From assembly GCF_029478095.1 (NCBI RefSeq), contig NZ_JAKOAV010000008.1, positions 1-64,000 of the forward strand: DNA of 64,000 bases, in the 5' to 3' direction. Origin of the DNA: Pelotomaculum isophthalicicum JI (GTDB lineage: Bacteria > Bacillota > Desulfotomaculia > Desulfotomaculales > Pelotomaculaceae). The position numbers and the translations under genes are program-made. This document shows positions 52,323 through 60,489 of the stretch, piece after piece; within the stretch, counting starts at the first letter, position 1; every line of letters starts with the position of its first letter. The notes beneath the pieces are model-generated. The model was not told where the DNA came from, searched no databases, and saw only the letters and a list, made by a program, of their open reading frames with translations.

Positions 52323-52418
52323 AAAAGGTGAGTCAGGGGACGCGTGAGTCAGGGGACGGTTCTTTGACTCATTTTTGAATAAAAAAATGAGTCAAAGAAC
52401 CGTCCCCTGACTCACCTT
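52323..52418. repeat. Long palindromic repeat, REP/BIME-like
   Basis: Arms of about 33 bp beginning GTGAGTCAGGGGACGG and ending CCGTCCCCTGACTCAC pair almost perfectly around a short AT loop, with an extra partial copy of GGTGAGTCAGGGGACG at 52327. Palindromes with this GGGACGGTTCTTTGACTC core recur in Clostridia-like genomes and may be mobilised by a REP-associated Y1 transposase, which is absent here. It could also act as a terminator for cspA. Confidence 0.6.
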
Positions 52419-52436
52419 TTACTTTCAAAATGATCG

Positions 52437-53135
52437 TCAAACCTTGGAGAAACTCTTTTTAAGCTTAAAAAGCTCCCTGAACGCTTTTAGGATTACAGTC
52501 AGTTTTGCCCCCGTCTGCTCACCGGCTATCCGCGGGTAATGATTTACACCCACCTCGGTTATTAGATACCCCCGCGCTTTTGCCTTTGCCAGAACTTCAG
52601 TGTCAATAAGAGCTCCTTGTGATTCCAGGGTTATCTCGTCAAATATTTTACGGCGGTAGAGCTTGAATGCGGAATCGACATCCGAAACTTTGAACTTGAA
52701 CAACATATTCACCATAGTGCCCCATAAAAAAGCGTTTATTTTTCGGATAACCGGATCCCGGCGGTTAATCCGGCAACCCGATACAATATCGTATTTTTCA
52801 ATTAACGGCAGGAGTTTTGTAATCTCCTCCATTTTAAACTGACCATCCCCGTCAGTATAAAAAACAAGCTCTTTAGTAGCGCTTTTAAACCCGGTTTGCA
52901 ACGCGGCGCCGTAACCTTTATTCTTATCATGATTGATTGCTCTTATTTCAGGGTATTCCCCGGCCAGACGCTCGGCAATTTCACCGGTGCGGTCGCGGCT
53001 GCCGTCGTTGACAATAATGATTTCATAGTCATCCGATATCTTAGGGGCAACAGCCAAGGCTTCCCGTGCCACTCTCTCCACATTTTCCTCTTCATTGTAA
53101 CACGGAAAAAAAATTGAAATGGGATACTTCTTCAT
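52437..53135 (-). CDS. Glycosyltransferase family 2 (DPM1-like)
   Basis: This 232-aa GT-A enzyme has SIFFPCYNEEENVE, IVNDGSRDRTGE and FYTDGDGQF with a DxD-type motif, then VSDVDSAFKLYR. It resembles dolichol-phosphate mannosyltransferases but has no membrane region. The start at 53135 with GGAGTG is chosen over an earlier frame start at 53225. It follows the second ECF sigma/anti-sigma pair, with a 146-nt gap, so it may be co-regulated. Confidence 0.85.
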   Translation of the reverse strand: MKKYPISIFFPCYNEEENVERVAREALAVAPKISDDYEIIIVNDGSRDRTGEIAERLAGEYPEIRAINHDKNKGYGAALQTGFKSATKELVFYTDGDGQFKMEEITKLLPLIEKYDIVSGCRINRRDPVIRKINAFLWGTMVNMLFKFKVSDVDSAFKLYRRKIFDEITLESQGALIDTEVLAKAKARGYLITEVGVNHYPRIAGEQTGAKLTVILKAFRELFKLKKSFSKV

Positions 53136-53281
53136 AGTCCACTCCTTTTTACAACCTTTTTCGCACATCATCGCCACTGTGGAACATCCGATGGCAAAAG
53201 CAATATTATGAATTAAGTATAGCATAAATCACCCTAAAGTCCCAAAAATATCACGAATTAAGAATGTACTCCGTTATTTAT

Positions 53282-54337
53282 CTACTGTAATGATTCAGCG
53301 ATTTTCAGAATTTCTTCAACCGGCAGAGTGCCTTCTATAGTGATCAGCAAGCTATCCTGCTTAAAAATTATGGTCGCCTGGCCTGCCGGAACCGATTCCA
53401 GCAAGGTCCCGCTCCGCCCGTTTATTTTTACTTCTTTCCCCTTTAATTGCTTATCCTTAAGAATGTTTGCTTCAGTTGCCGGCCTCTCCTCAATCCCGAA
53501 TTTTAAATTACCGGTCGTATAATTAATGCTAACCACGTTCTCACTGCGGGAGAGGCTTTCCAGCACCGTTCCTTTTGGTAAATAAGATGGCGTCAGCGGC
53601 ACAAGATCATTTTTAGAATCGGCATTATCAACCCTTTTCCCGGCGCCGGTCATTGCGGCGGCGCTGTCTGCCGCGTTTTCAGCTCCATTCGCCTTCTTGA
53701 CTGTTGACTCCAGCTTTTGTGAAGCCACGGGATTAGCCCCGGCATAGGTATCTGCTCCGCCAGCCGGCGGCCTGGCCGGCAACTCCGCTATCATTGCTGG
53801 CTGCCGGGCATTTTCAGGTTGATTCTGCGCACCCTGGCCACTTTGCTCAACAGGCTTACCAGTGATAACAGTTCGAACATCCCCGTCTTTGTCAAACTGA
53901 TTTATTTGAGCCGGGTCATTTACTTCCGGCAGATTTACCTGATCGGTCACTTCGGGTAACGATTCCCCGTCTTTAAGATTAGTAAACAAGTGGCCGCCAA
54001 GCTGCTGGTGGAACATACCATAAGCCGCGGCGAAAATAAGCAGCGCGGCGGCAATGCCGGTGCAGCCTCTTTGCAGCCGCTCATAAAAGGGTATACGACT
54101 GCCGCGCATTTTAATTTTATCGTCAATTTTTGATTGGAGGCCTTCAGGCAAAGGAATCTCCTGAAACATACGTCTGACTTCCAGACGCAGGAGGTCGTCC
54201 GCCTGCTTCAACTTGTTGAACTCCTGACGGCAATGATCGCAACGCTCCAGGTGGATGTCAACAGCTTCCTTTTTCTTGCTGTTCAGGTCACCGTCAAGAT
54301 AGTCGTTAAACCAAACTTTGACGCTTTCACAAAGCAT
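53282..54337 (-). CDS. Anti-sigma factor with zinc-finger domain (second ECF pair)
   Basis: This 351-aa membrane protein has an N-terminal zf-HC2 anti-sigma domain (HLERCDHCRQEF, with the Hx3Cx2C), a membrane helix (about 92-108), a long Ala/Pro/Asn-rich linker, and a C-terminal domain (about 255-350) of DUF4367/outer-membrane-lipoprotein-sorting style. It is predicted to hold the adjacent sigma factor until a wall or membrane signal arrives. It begins 5 nt after the sigma gene. Confidence 0.82.
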   Translation of the reverse strand: MLCESVKVWFNDYLDGDLNSKKKEAVDIHLERCDHCRQEFNKLKQADDLLRLEVRRMFQEIPLPEGLQSKIDDKIKMRGSRIPFYERLQRGCTGIAAALLIFAAAYGMFHQQLGGHLFTNLKDGESLPEVTDQVNLPEVNDPAQINQFDKDGDVRTVITGKPVEQSGQGAQNQPENARQPAMIAELPARPPAGGADTYAGANPVASQKLESTVKKANGAENAADSAAAMTGAGKRVDNADSKNDLVPLTPSYLPKGTVLESLSRSENVVSINYTTGNLKFGIEERPATEANILKDKQLKGKEVKINGRSGTLLESVPAGQATIIFKQDSLLITIEGTLPVEEILKIAESLQ

Positions 54338-54342
54338 GTTTC

Positions 54343-54933
54343 TTAGCCTCTTTCCAAAACCTCTTTTAGCATTGCGCGAGCGTTAGCCAGGCGCGACTTG
54401 ACTGTTCCCACCGGTATCCCCAGTATTTTAGCCACTGTTTTAATATCCAAATCCATTTCATAATACATCACCAGGACAGTTTTGTGCGCGTCACTCAATA
54501 ACCTCAAGGCATCCCTCAATTCGAGGCTCCGGTCGCTTTTATCGGTCCAGTCCTCTGTAACGGCAGTGTCCCAATCTGCCATTTTATCAAGCACAGCTCC
54601 TTCCCGGCGCTTTCTCCTCAGGTAGTCATAGCAAAGGTTCATAACAATACGAGTGAGCCACGTTTTAAAAGACGACTCCATGCGAAATCCCGCCAGTCTG
54701 CGAAAACAAACCAAAAAGGACTCCTGCACCAAGTCCTCCGCGTCACTTTGGCTTTGCAGGACAGTAAAAGCAATCCTGAAAGCGTAGCTTAAATATTGAC
54801 TGGTTAGTTCCGAAAAAGCCTCACTATCGCCGGCCTGAGAAGCGCGTATCAAATCGCGCTCGCTCATAACGACCTTCATTCCCATATATCCAAACGCTTC
54901 TTTCTCAACAAGCAACAAGTTGGTGACAAGCAC
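54343..54933 (-). CDS. ECF sigma factor (second pair)
   Basis: This ECF (group IV) sigma-70 factor has the region 2 block YAFRIAFTVLQSQSDAEDLVQESFLVCFRRL and region 4 (LRLLSDAHKTVLVMYYEMDLDIKTVAKILGIPVGTVKSRL). The listed start gives 196 aa; a later ATG (54873) with AAGG upstream and SERDLIRA sequence matches family starts better. Its promoter is not evident in the 52-nt gap to the ABC permease gene. Confidence 0.85.
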   Translation of the reverse strand: MLVTNLLLVEKEAFGYMGMKVVMSERDLIRASQAGDSEAFSELTSQYLSYAFRIAFTVLQSQSDAEDLVQESFLVCFRRLAGFRMESSFKTWLTRIVMNLCYDYLRRKRREGAVLDKMADWDTAVTEDWTDKSDRSLELRDALRLLSDAHKTVLVMYYEMDLDIKTVAKILGIPVGTVKSRLANARAMLKEVLERG

Positions 54934-54985
54934 GTCTATATTCAGGTCTATATTAATATTACCATCTAAAACTGATTCTTCAACG

Positions 54986-55813
54986 CTAAATATCTCTTTT
55001 ACTGAAGATTCTCAGCGCAAGGAGCAGGAATCCCAAGATATAGAAAGCTGTATACGCCAGCATCCAGGCGCTTGGCTCCGCGCCGCTGCCGAACGGACCC
55101 AGCATCGTCATGGATAAAGACGCGCCCGGCACGGATAAGAGTGAATAAACTATTTTCCGGTACACGGAGTCAGCCGGCATAAGCAGGCTGGACACGATAC
55201 CTATGTTCACCAGCGTTTTACTACCGGCCAGGTAGCCTATTTGTTCCAGCATACCGCCCACAACCCCTACCGAGTAAAGCATAAACGCGGCGATGCCGTT
55301 GGCCAAAGTAGAAAGAAAAGTGGATCCCAGCATGGCTACCGCCAGGAGAATTAATGGCTGCAGGCAGAAAAGACCGGCTGCCGCCGCTTTTACCGGTATG
55401 TCCAGCCCCGTATTATAATGTACGATAAGCAGCACAGCAAAGTAAAATAAGGCTGCGAAGGCGGATAACATCAAACCGTAGCCACAGAATTTTCCCAGGA
55501 TGATTGTTGAGCGTCTCACCGGACCCGGCACGATAGCATGCATCGTGCCGTTCTCAATTTCACTGGAAATGGTTCCAACCGCAGCCATGACAGCTAAAAA
55601 TGCGATTATGAAACTGCCGAAATAAAGGCCCAAAGCAAGAAACTGCGGGGCGATCAACGCCTTCAACGGCCCCGCGCCGCGGCTCATATCCTGGTAGCCG
55701 TAATGAACGCCGGCGCCGTATAGAATCAAAAAAATAACGGTCAGGATGACAGTAACCAAGAGTATCCGTCGCCGGACTATTTCCTTTAAAGTCAATAAAA
55801 TTATTGTCGGCAC
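54986..55813 (-). CDS. ABC-2-type transporter permease
   Basis: This 275-aa protein has six predicted helices and a GTG start after AGAGGTGATAG. It is a NatB/ABC-2-type membrane component (FLILYGAGVHYGYQDMSRG, IENGTMHAIVPGPVRRSTIILGKFCGYGL). Together with the ATPase next to it, it forms an exporter of unknown substrate. It is the last gene of the first ECF operon. Confidence 0.82.
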   Translation of the reverse strand: MPTIILLTLKEIVRRRILLVTVILTVIFLILYGAGVHYGYQDMSRGAGPLKALIAPQFLALGLYFGSFIIAFLAVMAAVGTISSEIENGTMHAIVPGPVRRSTIILGKFCGYGLMLSAFAALFYFAVLLIVHYNTGLDIPVKAAAAGLFCLQPLILLAVAMLGSTFLSTLANGIAAFMLYSVGVVGGMLEQIGYLAGSKTLVNIGIVSSLLMPADSVYRKIVYSLLSVPGASLSMTMLGPFGSGAEPSAWMLAYTAFYILGFLLLALRIFSKRDI

Positions 55814-55815
55814 GT

Positions 55816-56721
55816 TTAACTATCACCTCTTTGTATGAGGTCTACAAATAAATCTTCGAGAGAATTATGCTTGGCGCCAAGGCTATATAGCCGGCCGCCG
55901 TTCTTGACCACCGCTTCGGCGAGAGCCGGAATCTGTTCACTGTGTTCTAGAGTAACATTGACATGACGGCCTTCCACGGCAATCTTACCGCTCAGGTTGG
56001 TTAGCTCCTCCAACGCCGCCCGTGTCAGGCCATCAACCTGCATTTCCACCTCTATTGTTTGCGAGAGCAGTTCATCCAGCGTCCCGCCTGCCACTATTTT
56101 TCCTTTGTTTATTATCGCTACCCGGTCACAAATCATTTCCACCTCACTTAGAAGGTGACTGTTCAAGAAAACGGTTTTACCGTCGTCGCGCAGTTTTAGC
56201 ATTATTTCACGCACCTCACGCCGCCCCAGCGGGTCCAGGGCGGAAGTCGGCTCGTCCAGAAAGATCAGTTCGGGATCGTGCAGCAAGGCACAGGCCAGCC
56301 CTACCCGCTGCTGCATGCCCTTGCTGTAAGACCCGACCTTTTGCTTCTCTTTGCCGGCCAGCCCCACTTGTTCCAGCACCGCTGGAATGCGCTGTTTCCT
56401 CTCCGCTCCGCTCATCCCGTGCAAGGAGGCGTGGAAAGAAAGCAGTTCTTCACCCCTTAGCCAGTCCTGGTAGCGAAAATTTTCCGGCAAATAACCAATT
56501 TTGCGTCTGGCTCCCAGGTCGCCCAGCGGCCGCCCCAGGACGCGCGCCGTCCCCGAAGAGGGGAAAAGAAGCCCCACCAGCATCTTGACCAGAGTGCTCT
56601 TCCCGGCGCCGTTAGGACCGAGAAAACCGAAGATTTGCCCCTCGTTCACCGAGAGGCAAATCTTCGAACACGCGGCTTTGGCGCCGTATATTTTTGTTAG
56701 TTCGTTTGTTTCCAGGATCAT
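55816..56721 (-). CDS. ABC transporter ATP-binding protein
   Basis: This 301-aa ATPase has Walker [10 protein letters not shown], signature [12 protein letters not shown], Walker [14 protein letters not shown] and the switch histidine in LNSHLL, plus a C-terminal extension (about 210-300) typical of the NatA-type class. The start at 56721 with GGCGAGG is chosen. It likely works with the permease that follows, probably for drug or peptide export or envelope stress. Confidence 0.9.
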   Translation of the reverse strand: MILETNELTKIYGAKAACSKICLSVNEGQIFGFLGPNGAGKSTLVKMLVGLLFPSSGTARVLGRPLGDLGARRKIGYLPENFRYQDWLRGEELLSFHASLHGMSGAERKQRIPAVLEQVGLAGKEKQKVGSYSKGMQQRVGLACALLHDPELIFLDEPTSALDPLGRREVREIMLKLRDDGKTVFLNSHLLSEVEMICDRVAIINKGKIVAGGTLDELLSQTIEVEMQVDGLTRAALEELTNLSGKIAVEGRHVNVTLEHSEQIPALAEAVVKNGGRLYSLGAKHNSLEDLFVDLIQRGDS

Positions 56722-56769
56722 TTTTTTACCTCGCCTTGTATTAACCACCTAGAAAGGTCGGCAAATTAC

Positions 56770-57924
56770 TTACTTCATCGAGACAGCCATATCCATGGCT
56801 TGTTCCAGGGTCAGTTTCCCACTGATTGCGTAAACAACACCGTCTTTTTGCCAAATCAAGCTGTTGGGCGGAGAATCGTTGCCGCCGCCTTTTACATCGG
56901 CGGGCGGCGTGATAAATACGCCCTGCGACCCGGCCACGTTAACGTCCCGGGTAGTACCGTCGACAACCGGTACAAGCAAGGTATGCTGCCAGTCGTTAAC
57001 GGAAGCTATTTGCCCGCGCAGGCTTTCAGGCAGGAACGGCAGCGCCAGCAGCGCGTCCCGGATGGCACTCACGTCCGCGCCATTCGCCGCCAATTCGGGA
57101 CTCCTACCCTCCATCACAAAGATACTTGCGTCGCCTGAACCGGCATACCGCGTACTAACTGTGGCAGGCACTTTTACTGAAAACATCTTGCCGTTCAGTT
57201 CATCGGGAAGGAGTTTTTCACTACCGAGAGATTTTAAAACCTGGTTGGTATTATCGGTATTCAAGGTCAGGTTCAAGGTTCCTCCAGAGTTTAGACTAAC
57301 TTCTTGCAAACGGTAACCGGCCGGCGGCGGCTCAGGCAGCTTAAGCTGGAAATCAACCGCGTCGCGCGCCTCTTCCAGAGATACTTTACTTGCGGTCTGC
57401 TTGCCAACAAACTCCAGTTTGCCAAAATTTTCAATGTCAACCTGACCGGCCCCGCTGCGGACTGCTTTCTCAATATTTGCTAAATCAGCAGGTGCAATGC
57501 TGATAGTTTTAACTTTTTCCACCCGGAATATAGTCAGCAATTCGCCGGCCACGGAGCGCACCGAACTGAAACTAAAGGCGATCGCCACCGCTAAAACCAT
57601 TACCGCCGCGGTTGCGGCCACCCGGTATTTTGACAACATCTGAAAGACTCCTTTCTTAAATCCATAATTATTTTGCCTCGGCCTCCTGCTGTTGTTGGAC
57701 TGGAGCCATACTCCGCCGGTGTCAATCCCGGTCCGGCTCAGGGACCGCAGGTAACCGGCCACCCTGGCATCGGTGAAGGTTTGGTTTTCCCTTAATTGAT
57801 CCAGAGTTTCACGGCACGAACTACAGCCCGTCAAGTGTTTTTCAATCGCAGATTGTTCGCCGCCGGCAACCTCTCCATCCAGGAAAGCTTGCAGCGCGCC
57901 GGTATCATAACACACCGCCATCAC
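56770..57924 (-). CDS. Anti-sigma factor with zinc finger (first ECF pair)
   Basis: This 384-aa membrane protein has an N-terminal zf-HC2 (HLTGCSSCRETL), a membrane helix (about 100-120) and a large external region ending with two-strand domains (YAISGKLTLEQAMDMA). It overlaps the sigma factor stop by a few bases, so synthesis is coupled. It would release the sigma factor on a surface signal through a proteolytic or conformational change; no protease gene is seen here. Confidence 0.82.
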   Translation of the reverse strand: MMAVCYDTGALQAFLDGEVAGGEQSAIEKHLTGCSSCRETLDQLRENQTFTDARVAGYLRSLSRTGIDTGGVWLQSNNSRRPRQNNYGFKKGVFQMLSKYRVAATAAVMVLAVAIAFSFSSVRSVAGELLTIFRVEKVKTISIAPADLANIEKAVRSGAGQVDIENFGKLEFVGKQTASKVSLEEARDAVDFQLKLPEPPPAGYRLQEVSLNSGGTLNLTLNTDNTNQVLKSLGSEKLLPDELNGKMFSVKVPATVSTRYAGSGDASIFVMEGRSPELAANGADVSAIRDALLALPFLPESLRGQIASVNDWQHTLLVPVVDGTTRDVNVAGSQGVFITPPADVKGGGNDSPPNSLIWQKDGVVYAISGKLTLEQAMDMAVSMK

Positions 57925-58448
57925 TCCTTGAGCCTGGTGTATTCGGTCTTGAATCTGGCACGGGCCCGCGCCAGCAGGGTACCAATTGATGATTCTTTCA
58001 CACCCAGCGCTTCGGCTAATTCGGCGTAACTCATTCCGGAAAACTTCAGCAGCAAGCAGGCCCGGTCTCTTTCCGGCAAGAGTTCCAGAACGCGCCGGGT
58101 GAAGGACGCTTCCTCCTCCCGCTCCAGCGCATCTTCAGGACCCTCTTCCGCTGCAGTATCCCACTGACGCCCGGCACGGCTTTCCCGGTGTCTCCTGCTG
58201 TTTTCACTGCGCAACTGGTTGTAAGCCAGGTTAGTCGCCACTTTTGCCAGCCAACCGTTCAGGTTGGCAGACTCCCGGGGTGGTGTGAGGTAAAGCTTGA
58301 TAAACGTTTCCTGGGCAACGTCCTCCGCGGCGGCGCGGTTACCCAGCAGACCGATTAGCCTCCTGCAAACAGCCGGGTAAAAGCGGTCAAAAAGCACCTT
58401 GAAAACAGCCGGTTTTAATCTGTGTTCATCATTTTCCGGCGAGCTCAT
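57921..58448 (-). CDS. ECF sigma factor (first pair)
   Basis: This 175-aa ECF sigma factor has region 2 (NRAAAEDVAQETFIKLYLTP, LNGWLAKVATNLAYNQLR) and region 4 (LLPERDRACLLLKFSGMSYAELAEALGVKESSIGTLLARARARF), close to the SigW/RpoE type. GGAGG precedes the ATG. It heads a sigma, anti-sigma, ATPase, permease run and probably autoregulates from the promoter described below. Confidence 0.88.
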   Translation of the reverse strand: MSSPENDEHRLKPAVFKVLFDRFYPAVCRRLIGLLGNRAAAEDVAQETFIKLYLTPPRESANLNGWLAKVATNLAYNQLRSENSRRHRESRAGRQWDTAAEEGPEDALEREEEASFTRRVLELLPERDRACLLLKFSGMSYAELAEALGVKESSIGTLLARARARFKTEYTRLKE

Positions 58449-58490
58449 CCGGGTCCTCCAGACTGGGGTGATTTCATTATATATAACAGA

Positions 58491-58517
58491 GACGAGAGCG
58501 TTTTTGTGACAGTTGCA
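58491..58517 (-). promoter_or_regulatory. Candidate ECF autoregulatory promoter
   Basis: On the minus strand GCAACT is followed 16 nt later by CGTC, an ECF-like -35/-10 arrangement, about 43 bp before the sigma factor ATG. The remainder of 58449-58699 has no gene. Confidence 0.4.
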
Positions 58518-58699
58518 CCAGTAAACTTATCAAGAGATTATAGCTTTAATAACACTCTGTCAAGGCGTGACGCCCGTGGTATATTTTCCCGGTCAAGCAA
58601 GGGTACGTCCTGTTCGATTGTTTGATGTCTATATTTGACTCATGTTATCAATTATAATAAAATTAGCAAATGATAAAGTAGGTTGGGCTGGAGGGCTAA

Positions 58700-59814
58700 T
58701 TGAAGGCACGTTTACAGGAGTTAGATTTATTAAGAAGTATTGCCGTGTTAGCCGTAATAGCGATACATATAACGGGCGGATATTTATTTAACGGCAAGCA
58801 CGGTGTTGTTTTATTGTGGAATCAAGGGATGCGGTTTGCAGTGCCTACTTTCTTTATAATATCAGGTTTTCTTCTATTCTATTATGATCTTGACAAGAAA
58901 AAAGTTATATTTAATAATTTTATTGTCCGGCGTTTATCTAAAATAATAATTCCATATATTATCTGGACATTTATCTATAGTGTTTATTACTTGCACAACG
59001 GGTTATTTGAAATAAAGCACGGCATCATGGATATGTTTGGGCAAGGATTTACTTTTATTGAAAAATACCTTATAAATATTATACGAGGGACAGCGGCGCC
59101 ACACTTATATTTTATCGTAATAATAATTCAATTTTATATTTTATATCCAATTTTGCACAAGCTAGTTAAAGAACACGAAAAGCTAGTATTAGTCATTTCA
59201 TTTATTGTAACTTTTTACTTTCAATTAGCTGATTATCTCTATGGCTATGAATTATTCCTGCTACCCAAAAGCGGATTCAAATATTATTCGATTTTATTTT
59301 TCCCCTGGATTTTTTATTTCGTGCTCGGCATGTATACTGTAATAAAGATAGATAAAGGGGAGATAAATTTAAACAAATTATCAATGAAGACCTTCTTGCC
59401 ATGGGTGTTGGCCTACTGTATATTGATAACGGATACTATATTAACCAACACATCAGCCACCTCAATCAAACCAACCATAATGCTCTACAGTGTTGCAAGT
59501 TTCTTCTTCTTATACCACTAAGTATATATATCAAAGATTTTAATGATTCTTTTAATAAATTTATCAAATGGTTTTCAGCCCAGTCTTTTTTTATATATTT
59601 CAGTCATATTTTAGTGCTAAGTGAACTTAGAATATTCATCGCGAACAAAAATTTAGATGCTGTTTGGAGCGGCGGCTCCGTTATAATTTTTCTATTTATA
59701 AGTGTGATAATCATATCTTGCGCAATTGTATATCTGCTTAGTTTAACACCATTTGTCAGCGTTCTTGGCGGCGTCAATTCAACTTTCTTAACACAAAAAC
59801 GTGCATTTCGATAA
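58700..59814 (+). pseudogene. Acyltransferase 3 family protein, frameshifted
   Basis: Reading frame 1 (58700-59521) begins LQELDLLRSIAVLAVIAIHITGGY and has the helices and FFIISGFLLFYY of acyltransferase 3 (OafB-like) membrane enzymes that acetylate polysaccharide. Past a TTC repeat near 59500-59515 the continuation (LIPLSIYIKDFN... through FFIYFSHILVL) is in the -1 frame, to 59814. A single frame would give about 371 aa, the normal family length. A one-base indel in the TTCTTCTTC run explains it: an inactivating mutation or a sequence error. A TTG start follows GGAGG. Confidence 0.8.
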
Positions 59815-59829
59815 GTGCTGTCCTTGATG

Positions 59830-60162
59830 TCATTCAAAAAACCCAGCCAGTATATCAACTACCTCTTCAAGAATATCCTCCGGAGCCTTTTCCTTAAACC
59901 TTGCATTCCTGGCGAGCATGTCTAATGCCTTTACCTGCTCGCACATTATAACACCTGTTGTGGCAGTTCTTTCATCAAGAGGCACATGCAATGGAAACCC
60001 GCGATTGGTATTTGTTATCGGACAAACAATCGCAATTTTTGTAAAGTTGTTAAAAGTATTATTACTGACCACTAACGCCGGACGTCTGCCTTTTTGTTCA
60101 TGTCCCGCCTGTGGATCAAATTCAAGTGTTATGATATCTCCCTGTGCAGGTGTGTAGGCCAT
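59830..60162 (-). CDS. MazF/PemK-type toxin
   Basis: This 110-aa RNase toxin of the MazF/PemK family has GDIITLEFDPQAGHEQKGRRPALVVS, ITNTNRGFPLHVPL and CEQVKALDMLARNARF. It cuts mRNA at short sequence motifs. The start at 60162 overlaps the antitoxin stop by one base (TAATG). It lies 15 nt from the frameshifted acyltransferase. Confidence 0.9.
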   Translation of the reverse strand: MAYTPAQGDIITLEFDPQAGHEQKGRRPALVVSNNTFNNFTKIAIVCPITNTNRGFPLHVPLDERTATTGVIMCEQVKALDMLARNARFKEKAPEDILEEVVDILAGFFE

Positions 60163-60404
60163 TACCACACCTCTTTTCCCCTCGGGCTGCCCGTATCCCA
60201 TTCTGCGCTTCTATAATCACCATTATAACCGGCCAATCGTTCTTCTATCGTTTTGTGTTTTTTATTTGCACGGCTGATAATGATACTCCCGTTCTCCACC
60301 CTTATTTCCACTCTGTCGTTCTCACGCATGGCGACCTCCTCTAGTACTCCTTTCGGCAAACGTACCGCCTGACTGTTTCCCCATTTTTGAATAGTAGCAA
60401 ACAT
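60162..60404 (-). CDS. MazE-type AbrB-fold antitoxin
   Basis: This 80-aa protein has the AbrB/MazE swapped-hairpin sequence (IQKWGNSQAVRLPKGVLEEVAM, VEIRVENGSIIISRA) followed by the toxin-binding tail. GGAGGTGACGCGC precedes the ATG at 60404; a longer frame from 60452 has no such site. With the MazF gene it forms a coupled operon. Confidence 0.9.
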   Translation of the reverse strand: MFATIQKWGNSQAVRLPKGVLEEVAMRENDRVEIRVENGSIIISRANKKHKTIEERLAGYNGDYRSAEWDTGSPRGKEVW

Positions 60405-60489
60405 GCGCGTCACCTCCAACATAAGTATATACATAGTATCTACGCGCGTCAATCAGTCTATTCGCCTAAAATGGTTTATTTACAACAAA

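Noticed and set aside
56022-56588. A 188-codon plus-strand frame opposite the ABC ATPase
   Set aside because: Antisense of the ATPase with Pro/Ala/Arg-rich low-complexity translation.
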